A stretch of 64,000 nt of DNA from Erwinia sp. HDF1-3R (GCF_039621855.1 NZ_CP155071.1:4278001-4342000); one strand, 5' to 3'; counted from the stretch's first letter, positions 1 to 10,321 are shown. The notes: a model not told the origin generated them from the letters alone. Made by a program: numbers and translations.

Positions 1-1174
1 ACTCGCGTTCAGCCTGAGTATCACGATCGCTCATTACCGCTTCTTCCAGCTCATTCTCGCGGCGCAGCGTCACTTTGTGACCCATTTCTTCCGCGACCAG
101 CTGGGCAGTTTCCTGATCGATAACCTGGTTAATCGTCGCCATGGCGCCCAGCTTCATCATCGCTTTGATGACCTGAGAACCTTTCACTGCCATTTTGTTA
201 GCCAGCTCGGCCACGGTGATAGTCTCACCGATGATCACGTCGCGGTTAACAGCCTGTGCAGGCTTGTTAAAGCCCTGCTGCAGCGTGCTTGGCTTGCGCT
301 TGCCGCCTTTACCACCGCGGAACTGCGCGCGCGCTTCTTCACGGTCGGTTTTCGCTTCAGAATGCTTGTTGCCCTTCTTCTGGCGAGGCGCTTTCGCTGG
401 ACGCGTACGACGATCGCCTTCTACCTTGGCATCGTTTTCGTCTTCAGCGGCACGCGCATGGGTGGAGGTGGTGACATGATAGTCAGAAGTGTCTTCGACT
501 TCTTTTTCCGCTTCAGCCCATTCTGAGCCTTTTTCTTCCGCCATTTTACGGGCCTCTTCCGCTACGCGCTTCGCGTCTTCTTCGATTTTGCGACGCGCTT
601 CTTCTTCAGCTTTACGCTTCAGCTCTGCGGCTTCAGCTTCGCGGCGGGCTTTATCAGACTGGGCCGCCCGGGTTGTTTCGTCGGTATGTTGATTGCTCAC
701 TTTTTCTTTTTCCGCTGCTTCACGTTTGGCTTTATCAGCTGCCTCACGTTTAGCCTGCTCCTCGGCTTCACGCTTCGCTTTCTCTTGAGCTTCGTGCGCG
801 GCTTTCTCTTCAGCCTCGCGACGAGCCAGTTCTTCCGCTTCACGCTGTGCCTGCTCTTCTGCTTCAGCCTGTGCAGCTTCTGCAGGATCGCCTTTTACAT
901 AGGTGCGCTTTTTGCGGACTTCAATCTGCACCGCTTTGCTTTTACCGCCGGTGCCCGGCACGTTCAGGGTGCTGCGCGTTTTGCGCTGCAGAGTAAGTTT
1001 ACCAGAACCGCCGTTATGGTCGCGGTTCAGATGGCTAAGGAGCGTCTCTTTTTCCTGCTGGGTCACAGAATCGGTCTCAGACTTGCGGATCCCTGCATCA
1101 GCAAATTGCTGTACCAGGCGTTCTACCGGGGTCTGAATCTCTGCGGCCAGCGATTTTACGGTTACATCTGTCAT
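1..1174 (-). CDS. infB: Translation initiation factor IF-2, N-terminal part (cut by window edge)
   Basis: IF-2 is the GTPase that brings fMet-tRNA to the 30S subunit. Only about the first 391 codons are here; the G domain lies beyond base 1. The protein opens [14 protein letters not shown], the IF-2 N-terminal subdomain. A long Ala/Glu/Lys/Arg-rich helical linker follows, with repeats of the type [12 protein letters not shown] around residues 100-215. A second conserved segment ([20 protein letters not shown]) marks the N2-like subdomain. The ATG at 1174 is preceded by an AAGGA ribosome site. The gene lies 25 bp after nusA in the rimP-nusA-infB operon. Internal starts giving shorter IF-2 forms are known in E. 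coli but were not resolved here. Confidence 0.97.
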   Translation of the reverse strand, partial: MTDVTVKSLAAEIQTPVERLVQQFADAGIRKSETDSVTQQEKETLLSHLNRDHNGGSGKLTLQRKTRSTLNVPGTGGKSKAVQIEVRKKRTYVKGDPAEAAQAEAEEQAQREAEELARREAEEKAAHEAQEKAKREAEEQAKREAADKAKREAAEKEKVSNQHTDETTRAAQSDKARREAEAAELKRKAEEEARRKIEEDAKRVAEEARKMAEEKGSEWAEAEKEVEDTSDYHVTTSTHARAAEDENDAKVEGDRRTRPAKAPRQKKGNKHSEAKTDREEARAQFRGGKGGKRKPSTLQQGFNKPAQAVNRDVIIGETITVAELANKMAVKGSQVIKAMMKLGAMATINQVIDQETAQLVAEEMGHKVTLRRENELEEAVMSDRDTQAERE

Positions 1175-1199
1175 GCTGTTCCTTCCTGCTTACAGTTTA

Positions 1200-2687
1200 T
1201 TACGCGTCGTCGCCGAACCAGCAGATATTACGTGCAGCCATAATCAGCTCACCGGCCCGTTCATCACTCAGGCCCTCAATATCTGACAGATCGTCAACAC
1301 CCTGCTCGGCAAGATCTTCCAGCGTGCATACGCCAATCGCCGCCAGCTTAAATGCCAGTTCACGATCCAGACCTTCCAGATTCAGCAAATCTTCTGCCGG
1401 CTGGTTTTCACCCAGGCTCTCTTCTTTCGCCAGCGCCAGGGTAGTTAACGCATTTTTTGCCCGATCGCGCAGCGCTTCTACCGTATCTTCATCCATCCCG
1501 TCGATTTCCAACAGTTCATTGATGGGAACATACGCGAGCTCTTCAAGTGAGGAGAAGCCCTCTTCAACCAGCATGGTGGCGAAATCTTCATCAATATCAA
1601 GATATTTGGTAAAGACGTCGATAGCAGCGTGGGCTTCAGCCTGATGCTTAGCCTGAAGATCGTCGACCGTCATCACGTTCAGCTCCCAGCCACTCAGCTG
1701 TGAAGCCAGACGCACGTTTTGGCCATTACGGCCTATCGCCTGGGCCAGATTTCCGGCTTCAACGGCGATGTCCATGGTGTGATTATCTTCATCCACCACG
1801 ATAGAGGCAACGTCCGCAGGCGCCATGGCGTTGATCACGAACTGCGCAGGATTATCATCCCACAGCACGATATCAATACGCTCACCGGCCAGCTCGCTGG
1901 ACACTGCCTGAACACGCGCGCCACGCATACCGACGCAGGCACCGATAGGATCGATACGCTTGTCGTTGGTTTTCACGGCAATCTTGGCACGAGAGCCCGG
2001 ATCGCGCGCGGCGGCTTTAATTTCAATCACTTCCTCGCCGATTTCCGGCACTTCGATACGGAAGAGTTCGATCAGCATTTCAGGTTTTGAACGGCTGACG
2101 AAAAGCTGAGCACCACGGGCTTCAGGGCGAACTGCGTACAGAACACCACGAATACGGTCGCCCGGACGGAAGTTTTCGCGCGGCAGCATATCCTCACGGA
2201 TAATGACCGCTTCCGCATTATTGCCCAGGTCCAGAGAGATATTGTCGCGATTAACCTTTTTTACCACGCCGGTGATGATTTCACCTTCCTGCTCGCGGAA
2301 CTGATCCACGACCATCGCGCGTTCGGCTTCGCGCACTTTTTGCACGATAACCTGCTTAGCGGTTTGGGTAGTGATACGGTCAAAGGTGACAGATTCAATC
2401 TGATCTTCAACAAATCCGCCAACGTCCAGGGACTCGTCTTCAAAACGCGCGGCATCGAGCGTAATTTCACGCGTCGGCTGGGTCACTTCATTGACAATAA
2501 CCCAACGGCGGAAGGTGTCAAAATCACCGCTTTTGCGATCGATGCTGACGCGAACGTCAATTTCCTGCTCGTATTTTTTCTTTGTTGCCGTTGCCAGTGC
2601 GCTCTCCAGCGCTTCGAAAATCTTCTCGCGAGGAAGGGATTTCTCGTTAGATACGGCCTCAACAACAGCTAAGATTTCTTTATTCAT
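1200..2687 (-). CDS. nusA: Transcription termination/antitermination factor NusA
   Basis: NusA binds RNA polymerase and nascent RNA and modulates pausing, intrinsic termination and antitermination. The 495 residues equal the E. coli length. Visible in order are the RNAP-binding N-terminal domain (about 1-130), an S1 domain (about 135-200), two KH domains (about 200-345) and two acidic repeats. The second repeat ends [11 protein letters not shown]. The start MNKEILAVV at 2687 was chosen over an in-frame codon 15 bp upstream because the family starts there. It lies 24 bp after rimP and 25 bp before infB, as in E. coli. NusA autoregulation of this operon is known in E. coli; the leader here has two terminators that could serve it. 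Confidence 0.97.
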   Translation of the reverse strand: MNKEILAVVEAVSNEKSLPREKIFEALESALATATKKKYEQEIDVRVSIDRKSGDFDTFRRWVIVNEVTQPTREITLDAARFEDESLDVGGFVEDQIESVTFDRITTQTAKQVIVQKVREAERAMVVDQFREQEGEIITGVVKKVNRDNISLDLGNNAEAVIIREDMLPRENFRPGDRIRGVLYAVRPEARGAQLFVSRSKPEMLIELFRIEVPEIGEEVIEIKAAARDPGSRAKIAVKTNDKRIDPIGACVGMRGARVQAVSSELAGERIDIVLWDDNPAQFVINAMAPADVASIVVDEDNHTMDIAVEAGNLAQAIGRNGQNVRLASQLSGWELNVMTVDDLQAKHQAEAHAAIDVFTKYLDIDEDFATMLVEEGFSSLEELAYVPINELLEIDGMDEDTVEALRDRAKNALTTLALAKEESLGENQPAEDLLNLEGLDRELAFKLAAIGVCTLEDLAEQGVDDLSDIEGLSDERAGELIMAARNICWFGDDA

Positions 2688-2711
2688 CCTGGTATGCCTC
2701 AATCCGGACTT

Positions 2712-3164
2712 TTAAAAGTGGGGAACCAGGTTCGCTTTCTGAATATTGCTCAGCGCGAACACTTCATCGTTACCCTCAACGGCAACAGTCACCATTTCAC
2801 CTTCTACAGCTTTAATGATTCCCTGCCACTTGCGGCGGTTCTGTACGGCCATACGCAGTACCAGGCTCACTTCGTCACCGATGAATTGCGTATAATGCTT
2901 AGCGGTGAAGAGAGGACGCTCCAGGCCTGGTGAAGAGACTTCAAGGGTATAAGCGACGGTAATAGGATCTTCAACGTCAAACACGGCGCTTACCTGGTGG
3001 CTTACATCGGCACAATCGTCAACGGTGATGCCATCTTCACTATCAATATAGATGCGCAGCGTGGATGTGCGACCGCGTACAAACTCAATACCAACCAGTT
3101 CGTAGCCTAGCGCTTCTACCGGTGCTGAAATCAGCGCTGTTAATTTTTGCTCTAATGTGGACAA
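2712..3164 (-). CDS. rimP: Ribosome maturation factor RimP
   Basis: RimP helps assemble the 30S subunit. From the TTG at 3164 the product is 150 residues ([11 protein letters not shown]...), the length I recall for E. coli RimP, which also starts at TTG. In-frame GTG (3170) and TTG (3176) codons lie just upstream. The G-rich stretch that overlaps them looks like the ribosome site for the 3164 start, so the exact start is a choice. The protein ends [11 protein letters not shown]. It is the first gene of the rimP-nusA-infB operon and follows two tandem terminators downstream of metY. Confidence 0.93.
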   Translation of the reverse strand: MSTLEQKLTALISAPVEALGYELVGIEFVRGRTSTLRIYIDSEDGITVDDCADVSHQVSAVFDVEDPITVAYTLEVSSPGLERPLFTAKHYTQFIGDEVSLVLRMAVQNRRKWQGIIKAVEGEMVTVAVEGNDEVFALSNIQKANLVPHF

Positions 3165-3182
3165 GCCCACCCCCAAGACATA

Positions 3183-3203
3183 AAAAAAGGGCTTAATAGC
3201 CCA
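3183..3203 (-). terminator. Intrinsic terminator just upstream of rimP
   Basis: Read on the minus strand, GGGCT-ATTA-AGCCC is followed at once by seven T. It ends about 20 bp before the rimP start codon, so transcripts from metY must pass it to reach rimP-nusA-infB. It is the second of two tandem terminators and is a plausible attenuation point for the operon (inference). Confidence 0.75.
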
Positions 3204-3221
3204 GTATGCTGTTTCCTGATA

Positions 3222-3252
3222 ACAAAAAACCCCGAAAATTCGGGGCTTTTTG
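3222..3252 (-). terminator. Intrinsic terminator downstream of metY
   Basis: On the minus strand the stem CCCCGAA/TTCGGGG with an AA loop is followed by a run of six T. It lies between the initiator tRNA gene and rimP and should end most metY transcripts. Flanking A-rich sequence makes it potentially bidirectional, but no plus-strand gene points at it. Confidence 0.85.
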
Positions 3253-3379
3253 CGACTGGACCCTGTACGCCATCACTGGCGGTTCGGCACAATCCAAAAG
3301 AATTTTTTTCAAAAAACTGCTATTGATGCGCCAGTAATCAGTGCAAACAGTATATTTGAAAAAGAACTCTAAGAGAAAG

Positions 3380-3456
<77 letters not shown>

Positions 3457-3472
3457 TCCGAAAACGTGGCAA

Positions 3473-3501
3473 ATACTACGCCAAACTTGCACGAAATGCA
3501 A
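3473..3501 (-). promoter_or_regulatory. Probable sigma-70 promoter of metY
   Basis: On the minus strand TTGCAT (-35) and TAGTAT (-10) are 17 bp apart, and the predicted start is about 10 bp before the mature tRNA end. It lies in the 59-bp gap between leuU and metY, so metY and the operon behind it can be made independently of leuU. Confidence 0.7.
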
Positions 3502-3515
3502 GCAATACTGAGATT

Positions 3516-3602
3516 TGGTACCGAGGACGGGACTTGAACCCGTAAGCCCATGCGGGCACTACCACCTCAAGGTAGCGTGTCTACCAATTCCACCACCACG
3601 GC
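3516..3602 (-). tRNA. leuU: tRNA-Leu (GAG)
   Basis: The 87-nt gene has a long variable arm typical of tRNA-Leu, anticodon GAG in CTACCTTGAGGTGGTAG, TTCAAGT in the T-loop and an encoded CCA. Its position between secG and metY matches E. coli leuU. Position 5 of the acceptor stem is T, facing T at position 68 (GCCGTGG against CCTCGGT). This leaves a U-U mismatch where I recall an A-U pair in E. coli. Confidence 0.94.
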
Positions 3603-3659
3603 ACTAAAGAGGCGACTTTTTTATTTCTGTCGCGTCGAAATGGTTACTGCTTTTACTGC

Positions 3660-3992
3660 TTACTGTGGGATGTCGCTACCCGGCGCTGCCGGCTTAGCTG
3701 GCTGGCTCTGCTGCGACTGTGCAGGCTGAGTCAGATTTTCCCACTCGCTTCCTTTCTGAGTTTTGTTGCTGTTGAGGTTACCCAGAATCAAGCTGATGAT
3801 GAAGAACAATGCCGCCAGCACTGCGGTCATACGGGTCATAAAGTTGCCTGAGCCGTTAGAACCAAAGAGCGTTGCGGAAGATCCTGCACCAAACGACGCG
3901 CCCATATCAGCGCCTTTACCTTGCTGAAGCATAATCAAACCTACAAGGCCGATCGCCACAATAAGGAAAACTACCAAAAGAGCTTCGTACAT
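3660..3992 (-). CDS. secG: Protein translocase subunit SecG
   Basis: SecG is the small inner-membrane partner of SecYE that assists SecA-driven export. At 110 residues it matches the E. coli length. Two hydrophobic segments are visible (about 4-22 and 53-72), separated by the conserved Gly-rich loop QQGKGADMGASFGAG. The tail is rich in Gln, Pro and Ala. The start MYEALLVVF at 3992 was preferred over an upstream in-frame codon at 4070, which would add 26 non-conserved residues. It sits between glmM and leuU, as in E. coli. Confidence 0.96.
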   Translation of the reverse strand: MYEALLVVFLIVAIGLVGLIMLQQGKGADMGASFGAGSSATLFGSNGSGNFMTRMTAVLAALFFIISLILGNLNSNKTQKGSEWENLTQPAQSQQSQPAKPAAPGSDIPQ

Positions 3993-4144
3993 ATTCAACC
4001 TGTTCCTTGCGCGGTTACCGCACATCAAAAGCTTCAAACCAGTTAGAGAGATAGCGTTGCCACTACCCATCAGAAGCGGGTGTGAATACTAACCAAAGCG
4101 CGCACCCTACGCAAGGGCAATTTACTCTCGTGCGATCGTTTGCA

Positions 4145-4167
4145 GAAAAAAACGACAAAAGGCCGTT
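4145..4167 (-). terminator. Possible intrinsic terminator between glmM and secG
   Basis: On the minus strand AACGGC-CTTTT-GTCGTT forms a 6-bp stem (one G-U pair), followed by an unbroken T run. It sits about 100 bp downstream of the end of glmM and 150 bp upstream of secG, so it probably ends glmM transcripts. Confidence 0.55.
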
Positions 4168-4202
4168 CAGTGCGCAATAAGTAAACGGATCAGGCTGAAA
4201 TA

Positions 4203-4228
4203 AAGGCAGAAAAAAATATCTGCCTGTC
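4203..4228 (-). terminator. Weak hairpin with T-rich tail after glmM
   Basis: On the minus strand GGCAGA and TCTGCC pair around a T-rich loop and are followed by TTTATTT. It is the first hairpin after the glmM stop codon. The long loop makes it weaker than the one at 4145-4167. Confidence 0.4.
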
Positions 4229-4266
4229 AGCCCATTCCGGTTATTTAAGCGCCGTGTCCTTCGCCT

Positions 4267-5601
4267 TTAAACGGCTTTCACCGCATCTGCGATGCGGTGT
4301 GCGAGGGCGGTGACCTGTGCTTCATCCTCACCTTCCACCATCACGCGGATAAGCGGTTCGGTCCCGGACTTACGCAGCAACACGCGACCGCGTCCGTTCA
4401 GCTCGGCTTCTGCGGCGGCGGTTGCCGCGGTGACCCGTTCGTCGGCCAGCGGATCGTTGCTGCCACTGAAACGGACGTTGACCAGGATCTGCGGTAGCAG
4501 CTTCATGCCGCTACACAAATCATGCAGGCTCATATGGTTACGCACCATCGCCGTGAGCACCTGCAGGCCCGCCACAATGCCATCTCCGGTGGTGGTTTTA
4601 TCGAGCAGGATAACGTGGCCGGAGTTCTCGGCCCCCAGACGCCAGCCCTTTTCCTGTAGCTTCTCCAGCACGTAGCGATCGCCAACTTTTGCCCGCGCGA
4701 AGGGAATGCCCAACTGTTTCAGGGCCAGCTCCAGCCCCATATTACTCATCAGGGTACCTACTACCCCGCCGCGCAGCTGACCCTGACGGAGTCCTTCGCG
4801 AGCGATGATATAGAGTATCTGATCGCCATCGACCTTAAGGCCAAGATGGTCCACCATCATGATGCGATCGCCGTCCCCGTCATAGGCCAGGCCAATATCC
4901 GCCTTTTCAGCCAGGACGCGTTCCTGTAGCTTGCGCACGTCCGTCGCACCGCACTCCTCGTTGATATTCATGCCATCCGGCTGAACGCCGATTGAAATCA
5001 CCGTCGCGCCCAGCTCACGCAGCACGTTAGGGGCTATGTGATAGGTAGCGCCGTTGGCGCAGTCCACCACGATTTTTAAACCGTTCAGATTCAGCTCGCT
5101 GGGAAAGGTACCCTTGCAAAACTCAATATAACGCCCGGCGGCATCAACGATGCGGCTTGCGCGGCCCAGCTCAGCAGATTCAACGCAGGTGATCGGTTTT
5201 TCCATTTCCGCTTCAATCGCCTCTTCAACATCGTCGGGAAGCTTCGTCCCTTCGATGGAAAAGAACTTAATACCATTATCATCGAATGGATTATGCGACG
5301 CGGAAATCACGATGCCCGCTTCTGCGCGGAAGGTTCGGGTCAGGTAGGCGATGGCAGGCGTCGGCATTGGACCGGTAAAGGCCGCAGACAGCCCGGCCGC
5401 CGCCAGGCCGGCTTCAAGTGCTGATTCCAGCATGTAGCCGGAGATACGCGTGTCTTTACCGATAATGATTTTTTTGGAACCGTTTCGTGCCAGCACCTTC
5501 CCGGCCGCCCAGCCCAGTTTCAGCACGAAGTCCGGAGTAATAGGCGGCTCACCCACTTTGCCACGGATGCCGTCGGTACCAAAATACTTACGCTTGCTCA
5601 T
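4267..5601 (-). CDS. glmM: Phosphoglucosamine mutase
   Basis: GlmM converts glucosamine-6-phosphate to glucosamine-1-phosphate for UDP-GlcNAc, the precursor of peptidoglycan and LPS. The 444 residues are one short of E. coli. The active-site serine loop SASHNP puts the phosphoserine at Ser102. The Mg-binding DGDGDR loop lies near residue 241, and the C-terminal phosphate-binding region reads [12 protein letters not shown]. The gene starts 3 bp after the folP stop codon, so the two are probably co-transcribed. Confidence 0.97.
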   Translation of the reverse strand: MSKRKYFGTDGIRGKVGEPPITPDFVLKLGWAAGKVLARNGSKKIIIGKDTRISGYMLESALEAGLAAAGLSAAFTGPMPTPAIAYLTRTFRAEAGIVISASHNPFDDNGIKFFSIEGTKLPDDVEEAIEAEMEKPITCVESAELGRASRIVDAAGRYIEFCKGTFPSELNLNGLKIVVDCANGATYHIAPNVLRELGATVISIGVQPDGMNINEECGATDVRKLQERVLAEKADIGLAYDGDGDRIMMVDHLGLKVDGDQILYIIAREGLRQGQLRGGVVGTLMSNMGLELALKQLGIPFARAKVGDRYVLEKLQEKGWRLGAENSGHVILLDKTTTGDGIVAGLQVLTAMVRNHMSLHDLCSGMKLLPQILVNVRFSGSNDPLADERVTAATAAAEAELNGRGRVLLRKSGTEPLIRVMVEGEDEAQVTALAHRIADAVKAV

Positions 5602-5604
5602 AAC

Positions 5605-6441
5605 TTAGTCTTCCTTCGCTGACAGTGTTGCTTCGACGACGCGCATCGCTTCAACGGTTTCTTTAACATCATGGACGCGCAGGATCTGCGCCCCCTGCAT
5701 GGCGGCGATAACCGCACAGGCCAGGCTGCCGGTCAGGCGCTGAGATGGCCCGACGTTTAACAGCTGCCCTATCATGCTTTTCCGCGACATACCGACCAAC
5801 AGCGGAAGCCCGAAGTGGTGGAAATCAGCCAGGTGCGCCAGAAGCTGATAATTATGGGAGAGATTCTTACCGAAACCGAATCCCGGGTCGAGCAGCAGCT
5901 GCTCTTTTTTAATCCCTGCCGCTTCACAGCGTGCAATCTGCTGGACAAAGAATGCGTCAACGTCCTGAAGCAGATCGCTATATTTTGGTGCCTGCTGCAT
6001 GGTACCCGGCTCACCCTGCATATGCATCAGGCATACCGGTAACCCTGTCTCAGAGGCGGCTTCCAGCGCGCCCGGCTCCCTGAGCGAACGGATATCGTTA
6101 ATGATATGGGCACCGGCGCGCGCTGATTCACGGATCACCTCAGGCTTTGAGGTATCGACCGAGATCCAGACTTCAAAGCGCTGCGAAATCGCCTCAACCA
6201 CCGGAATGACGCGCGCCAGCTCCTCATCAACGCTGACCTCATCGGCCCCCGGGCGCGTCGACTCGCCGCCGATATCAATTATTGTCGCGCCGGCATTAAT
6301 CATCGCATTGGCATGGGTCAGCGCCTGGATAAGCTCATTATGCTTGCCACCGTCTGAGAATGAATCCGGCGTCACATTCAAAATACCCATAACGTGGGGA
6401 TGTGACAGGTCAAGCACGGAATCCTGGGCGTAAAGCTTCAT
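5605..6441 (-). CDS. folP: Dihydropteroate synthase
   Basis: FolP condenses p-aminobenzoate with hydroxymethyl-dihydropterin diphosphate in folate synthesis and is the sulfonamide target. The product is 278 residues (E. coli 282). Visible signatures are MGILNVTPDSFSDGG, GGESTRPG, the pterin-site DPGFGFGKN and GMSRKSMIG. The start MKLYAQ at 6441 was chosen because the 45 upstream in-frame residues run through the ftsH terminator and lost ftsH tail. It lies between ftsH and glmM, as in E. coli. Confidence 0.96.
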   Translation of the reverse strand: MKLYAQDSVLDLSHPHVMGILNVTPDSFSDGGKHNELIQALTHANAMINAGATIIDIGGESTRPGADEVSVDEELARVIPVVEAISQRFEVWISVDTSKPEVIRESARAGAHIINDIRSLREPGALEAASETGLPVCLMHMQGEPGTMQQAPKYSDLLQDVDAFFVQQIARCEAAGIKKEQLLLDPGFGFGKNLSHNYQLLAHLADFHHFGLPLLVGMSRKSMIGQLLNVGPSQRLTGSLACAVIAAMQGAQILRVHDVKETVEAMRVVEATLSAKED

Positions 6442-6506
6442 AGCGGGGAATTCTCCAAACGGGGTGTGATATCGGTATGGCCAACAGCTTAGTGACTGCG
6501 AGGATA

Positions 6507-6545
6507 TAAAAAAACCCCGGTCGATGCCGGGGTTTCGCTTTTTTT
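6507..6545 (-). terminator. Intrinsic terminator after ftsH
   Basis: On the minus strand AAACCCCGG-CATCGA-CCGGGGTTT forms a 9-bp stem that continues into seven T. It lies about 40 bp after the ftsH stop and 65 bp before folP, so it should separate most ftsH transcripts from folP-glmM. Confidence 0.85.
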
Positions 6546-6582
6546 CGAGACTGGGCGGAATTTCTTTGTCGCCCAACTCTGC

Positions 6583-8493
6583 TTACATGGTGTTGCCTGG
6601 ATTCGGCGTACGCGGTTCATCAACCGGACGTGGCGCCTTAGGCGTACCGTTACTGTCAGAATTGTTGGTGCCCGGATCTTCCCAACCTGCTGGCGGACGC
6701 ACTTCACGTCGGGCCATCAGGTCGTCAATCTGCGGAGCATCAATGGTTTCATACTTCATCAACGCGTCTTTCATTGAGTGAAGAATGTCCATGTTTTCGT
6801 TCAGTATACGGCGAGCACGCTGGTAATTTCCCTCAACCAGCAGCTTCACTTCCTGATCGATGATACGCGCGGTTTCATCAGACATATGCTTCGCTTTAGC
6901 GACTGAACGTCCCAGGAAGACTTCACCTTCTTCCTCAGCGTACAGCAGTGGGCCAAGCTTCTCTGAGAAGCCCCATTGCGTAACCATGTTACGTGCAATT
7001 GAGGTCGCTACCTTGATGTCATTAGAGGCACCGGTAGAGACATGCTCAACGCCGTAGATGATCTCTTCAGCCAGACGGCCGCCGTACAGGGTCGAAATCT
7101 GGCTTTCCAGCTTCTGACGGCTGGCGCTGATAGCGTCTCCCTCAGGCAGGAAGAACGTCACGCCGAGTGCACGACCGCGAGGAATAATCGTCACTTTGTG
7201 AACCGGGTCATGCTCAGGCACCAGGCGACCAATAATCGCATGGCCTGCTTCGTGGTATGCCGTTGACTCTTTTTGCGATTCCGTCATCACCATAGAGCGA
7301 CGTTCCGCACCCATCATGATTTTGTCTTTCGCTTTTTCGAACTCAACCATCGAAACAACACGCTTGTTACCACGAGCCGCGAACAGCGCAGCCTCGTTAA
7401 CAAGGTTTGCCAGATCCGCACCGGAGAAGCCTGGCGTACCGCGTGCAATCACTGAGGCATCAATATCTGGCGACAGTGGGACACGGCGCATATGCACTTT
7501 CAGAATTTGCTCGCGTCCACGCACGTCCGGCAATCCGACCACAACCTGACGGTCAAAGCGTCCTGGACGCAGCAGCGCAGGGTCAAGCACGTCCGGACGG
7601 TTAGTTGCCGCAATGACGATAATACCTTCATTACCTTCAAACCCGTCCATCTCTACCAGCATCTGATTAAGCGTTTGCTCACGCTCATCGTGACCGCCGC
7701 CCAGACCTGCACCACGCTGACGCCCTACCGCATCGATCTCATCGATAAAGATGATGCAGGGGGCCGCTTTCTTAGCCTGTTCGAACATGTCACGGACGCG
7801 GGACGCACCCACACCGACGAACATTTCAACAAAGTCAGAACCGGAAATGGTAAAAAACGGCACTTTCGCTTCACCCGCAATGGCTTTCGCCAGCAGGGTT
7901 TTACCGGTACCCGGCGGGCCAACCATCAGCACGCCTTTCGGAATTTTACCGCCGAGTTTCTGGAAGCGGCTGGGCTCGCGCAGGTATTCAACCAGCTCGC
8001 TCACTTCTTCTTTCGCTTCGTCACAACCCGCGACATCGGCAAAGGTGGTTTTGATCTGATCTTCCGTCAGCATGCGAGCTTTGCTCTTGCCAAAGGACAT
8101 CGCGCCCTTTCCGCCGCCGCCCTGCATCTGACGCATGAAGAAGATCCAGACACCAATAAGTAACAGCATTGGGAACCAGGAGATAAAGATCGACGCCAGC
8201 AGGCTCGGTTCTTCTGGAGGTTCGCCAACCACTTTTACATTTTTAGTCAACAGGTTATCGAGTAACTTAGGATCGTTGACGGGAATGTAGGTCGTGTATC
8301 GGTTACTGTCTTTTTTGGTAACGTTGATTTCACGCCCGTTAATACGAGCCTCGCGAACCTGATCCTGATTAACTTCGGACAGGAAGGTTGAGTAATCAAC
8401 CCTGCGGCTATTCGACTCGCTGGGCCCAAAGCTCTGGAAGACAGACATCAGCACGACTGCGATGACTAACCAAAGAATCAGGTTTTTCGCCAT
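6583..8493 (-). CDS. ftsH: ATP-dependent zinc metalloprotease FtsH
   Basis: FtsH is the essential membrane AAA+ protease that degrades LpxC, sigma-32 and unassembled membrane proteins. Two membrane segments (about 5-23 and 96-118) flank a periplasmic domain. The AAA module has Walker A GPPGTGKT near 192-199, Walker [10 protein letters not shown] and the second region of homology. The zinc site is HEAGH at about 414-418. The start MAKNLILW at 8493 follows the E. coli annotation; a TTG 9 bp upstream is also possible and has the better-spaced AGAGG. The protein stops at GNTM, about seven residues short of the E. coli end. The next codons still read like the lost tail, so a stop codon seems to have arisen there. 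Confidence 0.96.
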   Translation of the reverse strand: MAKNLILWLVIAVVLMSVFQSFGPSESNSRRVDYSTFLSEVNQDQVREARINGREINVTKKDSNRYTTYIPVNDPKLLDNLLTKNVKVVGEPPEEPSLLASIFISWFPMLLLIGVWIFFMRQMQGGGGKGAMSFGKSKARMLTEDQIKTTFADVAGCDEAKEEVSELVEYLREPSRFQKLGGKIPKGVLMVGPPGTGKTLLAKAIAGEAKVPFFTISGSDFVEMFVGVGASRVRDMFEQAKKAAPCIIFIDEIDAVGRQRGAGLGGGHDEREQTLNQMLVEMDGFEGNEGIIVIAATNRPDVLDPALLRPGRFDRQVVVGLPDVRGREQILKVHMRRVPLSPDIDASVIARGTPGFSGADLANLVNEAALFAARGNKRVVSMVEFEKAKDKIMMGAERRSMVMTESQKESTAYHEAGHAIIGRLVPEHDPVHKVTIIPRGRALGVTFFLPEGDAISASRQKLESQISTLYGGRLAEEIIYGVEHVSTGASNDIKVATSIARNMVTQWGFSEKLGPLLYAEEEGEVFLGRSVAKAKHMSDETARIIDQEVKLLVEGNYQRARRILNENMDILHSMKDALMKYETIDAPQIDDLMARREVRPPAGWEDPGTNNSDSNGTPKAPRPVDEPRTPNPGNTM

Positions 8494-8669
8494 GTCACTC
8501 AAGGGATTAACCTCTTATTACAACTGTGTTAACAGACAGCGTAGGGTACTATATATTCATCATATCTGGAATCACTGCGGTGATGAGCGGTGTCGCTAAC
8601 TTCAACAACTTACTGATGTAAGCCTGGAGTCGCTCCCCTCTCACCCTGCTGCGCATCCAGCTATTTTGG

Positions 8670-9299
8670 CTATAGTTTGCGCCCTGTCGCTACAATGTAC
8701 ACTTCACGCGAACGAGAGCGCGAAGCGTCCGGCTTACGAATTTTCACTTTCGTAAACAGGGAGCGAATTTCCCGGAGGTAATCTTCAAAGCCATCTCCCT
8801 GAAACACTTTCACTAAAAAACTGCCGTTGGGTGCCAGTACATCTCGACACATTTCCAGTGCAAGCTCAACTAAATACATCGACCGGGGAATATCGACTTC
8901 TGGCGTACCGGTCATGTTGGGTGCCATATCCGACATCACAACCTGAACCTTTTTGTCGCCAACGCGTTCCAACAGGGCTTTCAGCACCAGTTCATCACGA
9001 AAATCGCCCTGAAGGAAATCGACGCCAACGATAGGATCCATCGGTAGGATATCACAGGCGATGACGCTGCCTTTTGACCCAATCTGCGTTACCACATATT
9101 GGGACCATCCCCCAGGCGCCGCGCCTAAATCAACCACGGTCATACCCGGTTTGAACAGCTTGTCACCCTGCTGTATTTCATCAAGTTTAAACCAGGCGCG
9201 CGAACGCAACCCTTTTTTCTGCGCCTGAAGCACATATTTATCGCTAAAGTGTTCCTGTAGCCAGCGGCTGGAACTGGCCGAACGCTTTTTACCAGTCAT
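8670..9299 (-). CDS. rlmE: 23S rRNA 2'-O-methyltransferase RlmE (FtsJ/RrmJ)
   Basis: RlmE methylates U2552 in the A-loop of 23S rRNA. The 209 residues equal the E. coli length. The SAM-binding motif [12 protein letters not shown], the catalytic Asp in VMSDMAPNM and the Lys in [10 protein letters not shown] are visible; together with Lys38 and Glu199 they would form the family's K-D-K-E set. It lies 167 bp upstream of ftsH on the same strand, a pair that is heat-shock controlled in E. coli. It is divergent from yhbY. Confidence 0.97.
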   Translation of the reverse strand: MTGKKRSASSSRWLQEHFSDKYVLQAQKKGLRSRAWFKLDEIQQGDKLFKPGMTVVDLGAAPGGWSQYVVTQIGSKGSVIACDILPMDPIVGVDFLQGDFRDELVLKALLERVGDKKVQVVMSDMAPNMTGTPEVDIPRSMYLVELALEMCRDVLAPNGSFLVKVFQGDGFEDYLREIRSLFTKVKIRKPDASRSRSREVYIVATGRKL

Positions 9300-9426
9300 A
9301 CAATTTCCAACTATGATTCAACGTATGCGATAAATAAACCGCGCAAATCAGCACGCCGATTTGGTGATACACCCGAGATGGCGGTAGAATGACCCGTTTT
9401 CAATCCCAATGTAAGTAAAAAATACG

Positions 9427-9720
9427 ATGAATCTGAGTACCAAACAAAAACAGCACCTGAAAGGACTGGCCCATCCACTGAAGCCCGTCGTCATGTTAGG
9501 CAACAATGGTCTGACCGAAGGAGTGCTGGCCGAAATCGAACAGGCACTGGAGCACCACGAGCTCATCAAGGTGAAAATCGCCACGGAAGACCGTGAGACG
9601 AAAGCCCTTGTGGTTGAAGCGATCGTGCGTGAAACCCGTGCAGCTAACGTACAGGTTATCGGCAAGACGCTGGTGCTGTACCGTCCAACGAAAGAGCGTA
9701 AAATCGCTATTCCACGCTGA
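9427..9720 (+). CDS. yhbY: CRM-domain ribosome assembly protein YhbY
   Basis: The product is a 97-residue single CRM-domain protein associated with pre-50S particles in E. coli. The GNNGLT loop of the KH-like fold and basic residues along the chain fit RNA binding. It is divergent from rlmE with a 127-bp gap, and convergent with greA across a strong hairpin at 9779-9802. The ribosomal setting (rlmE next door) supports the assignment. Confidence 0.93.
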   Translation: MNLSTKQKQHLKGLAHPLKPVVMLGNNGLTEGVLAEIEQALEHHELIKVKIATEDRETKALVVEAIVRETRAANVQVIGKTLVLYRPTKERKIAIPR

Positions 9721-9778
9721 GGCCATTCGTTAAGCCTTATCGCGGAGGTGCAGAAAGTGCCACGCTCGTCATGTTGAT

Positions 9779-9802
9779 AAAAGGCCGCGATGCGGCCTTT
9801 TA
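9779..9802. terminator. Bidirectional terminator between yhbY and greA
   Basis: AAAAGGCCGC-GAT-GCGGCCTTTT is a perfect inverted repeat with A/T arms in both directions. It lies between the convergent genes yhbY (ends 9720) and greA (ends 9845) and should serve both. Confidence 0.85.
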
Positions 9803-9844
9803 CCTGTTTTTACATTCCGCCGGGATTATCCAGCGTAGCAGAAA

Positions 9845-10321
9845 TCACAGATAGCTTATCTTCAGGATTTCATACTCGACGTCGCCGCCAGGCGTTTTAA
9901 TAATAGCAACGTCATCCACTTCTTTGCCAATCAGACCACGAGCCATAGGCGAATTGACAGAAATCAGATTCTCCTTAAAGTTCGCTTCATCGTCGCCAAC
10001 AATGCGATACGTTGACTCTTCATCATTGTCCAGATTGAGCACGCTCACGGTAGAACCGAAGATAACCCGGCCATTGGCGTTCATTTTGGTGACATCAATG
10101 ACCTGTGCATTAGACAGCTTTGCTTCAATTTCCTGGATTCGGCCTTCACAAAAGCCCTGCTCTTCACGCGCAGCATGGTATTCCGCGTTCTCTTTCAAAT
10201 CGCCATGCTCGCGGGCGTCAGCAATTGAGGCAATAATTCTGGGGCGTTTAATGGTTTTCAGCTCTTCAAGCTCTTCACGCAGTTTTTCTGCGCCCCTTAA
10301 CGTCATCGGAATCTGATTCAT
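9845..10321 (-). CDS. greA: Transcript cleavage factor GreA
   Basis: GreA enters the RNA polymerase secondary channel and triggers cleavage of backtracked RNA. The product is 158 residues, as in E. coli. The N-terminal coiled coil carries the acidic tip (around [18 protein letters not shown]), followed by the C-terminal globular domain ending LKISYL. The start [10 protein letters not shown] at 10321 was chosen over an upstream in-frame codon because the family starts there. A leader of about 150 nt separates it from the promoter and holds a large hairpin (10425-10462). Confidence 0.97.
   Translation of the reverse strand: MNQIPMTLRGAEKLREELEELKTIKRPRIIASIADAREHGDLKENAEYHAAREEQGFCEGRIQEIEAKLSNAQVIDVTKMNANGRVIFGSTVSVLNLDNDEESTYRIVGDDEANFKENLISVNSPMARGLIGKEVDDVAIIKTPGGDVEYEILKISYL

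Noticed and set aside
686..1243. Plus-strand hydrophobic frame opposite infB
   Set aside because: It is the antisense shadow of the Lys/Glu-rich IF-2 linker.
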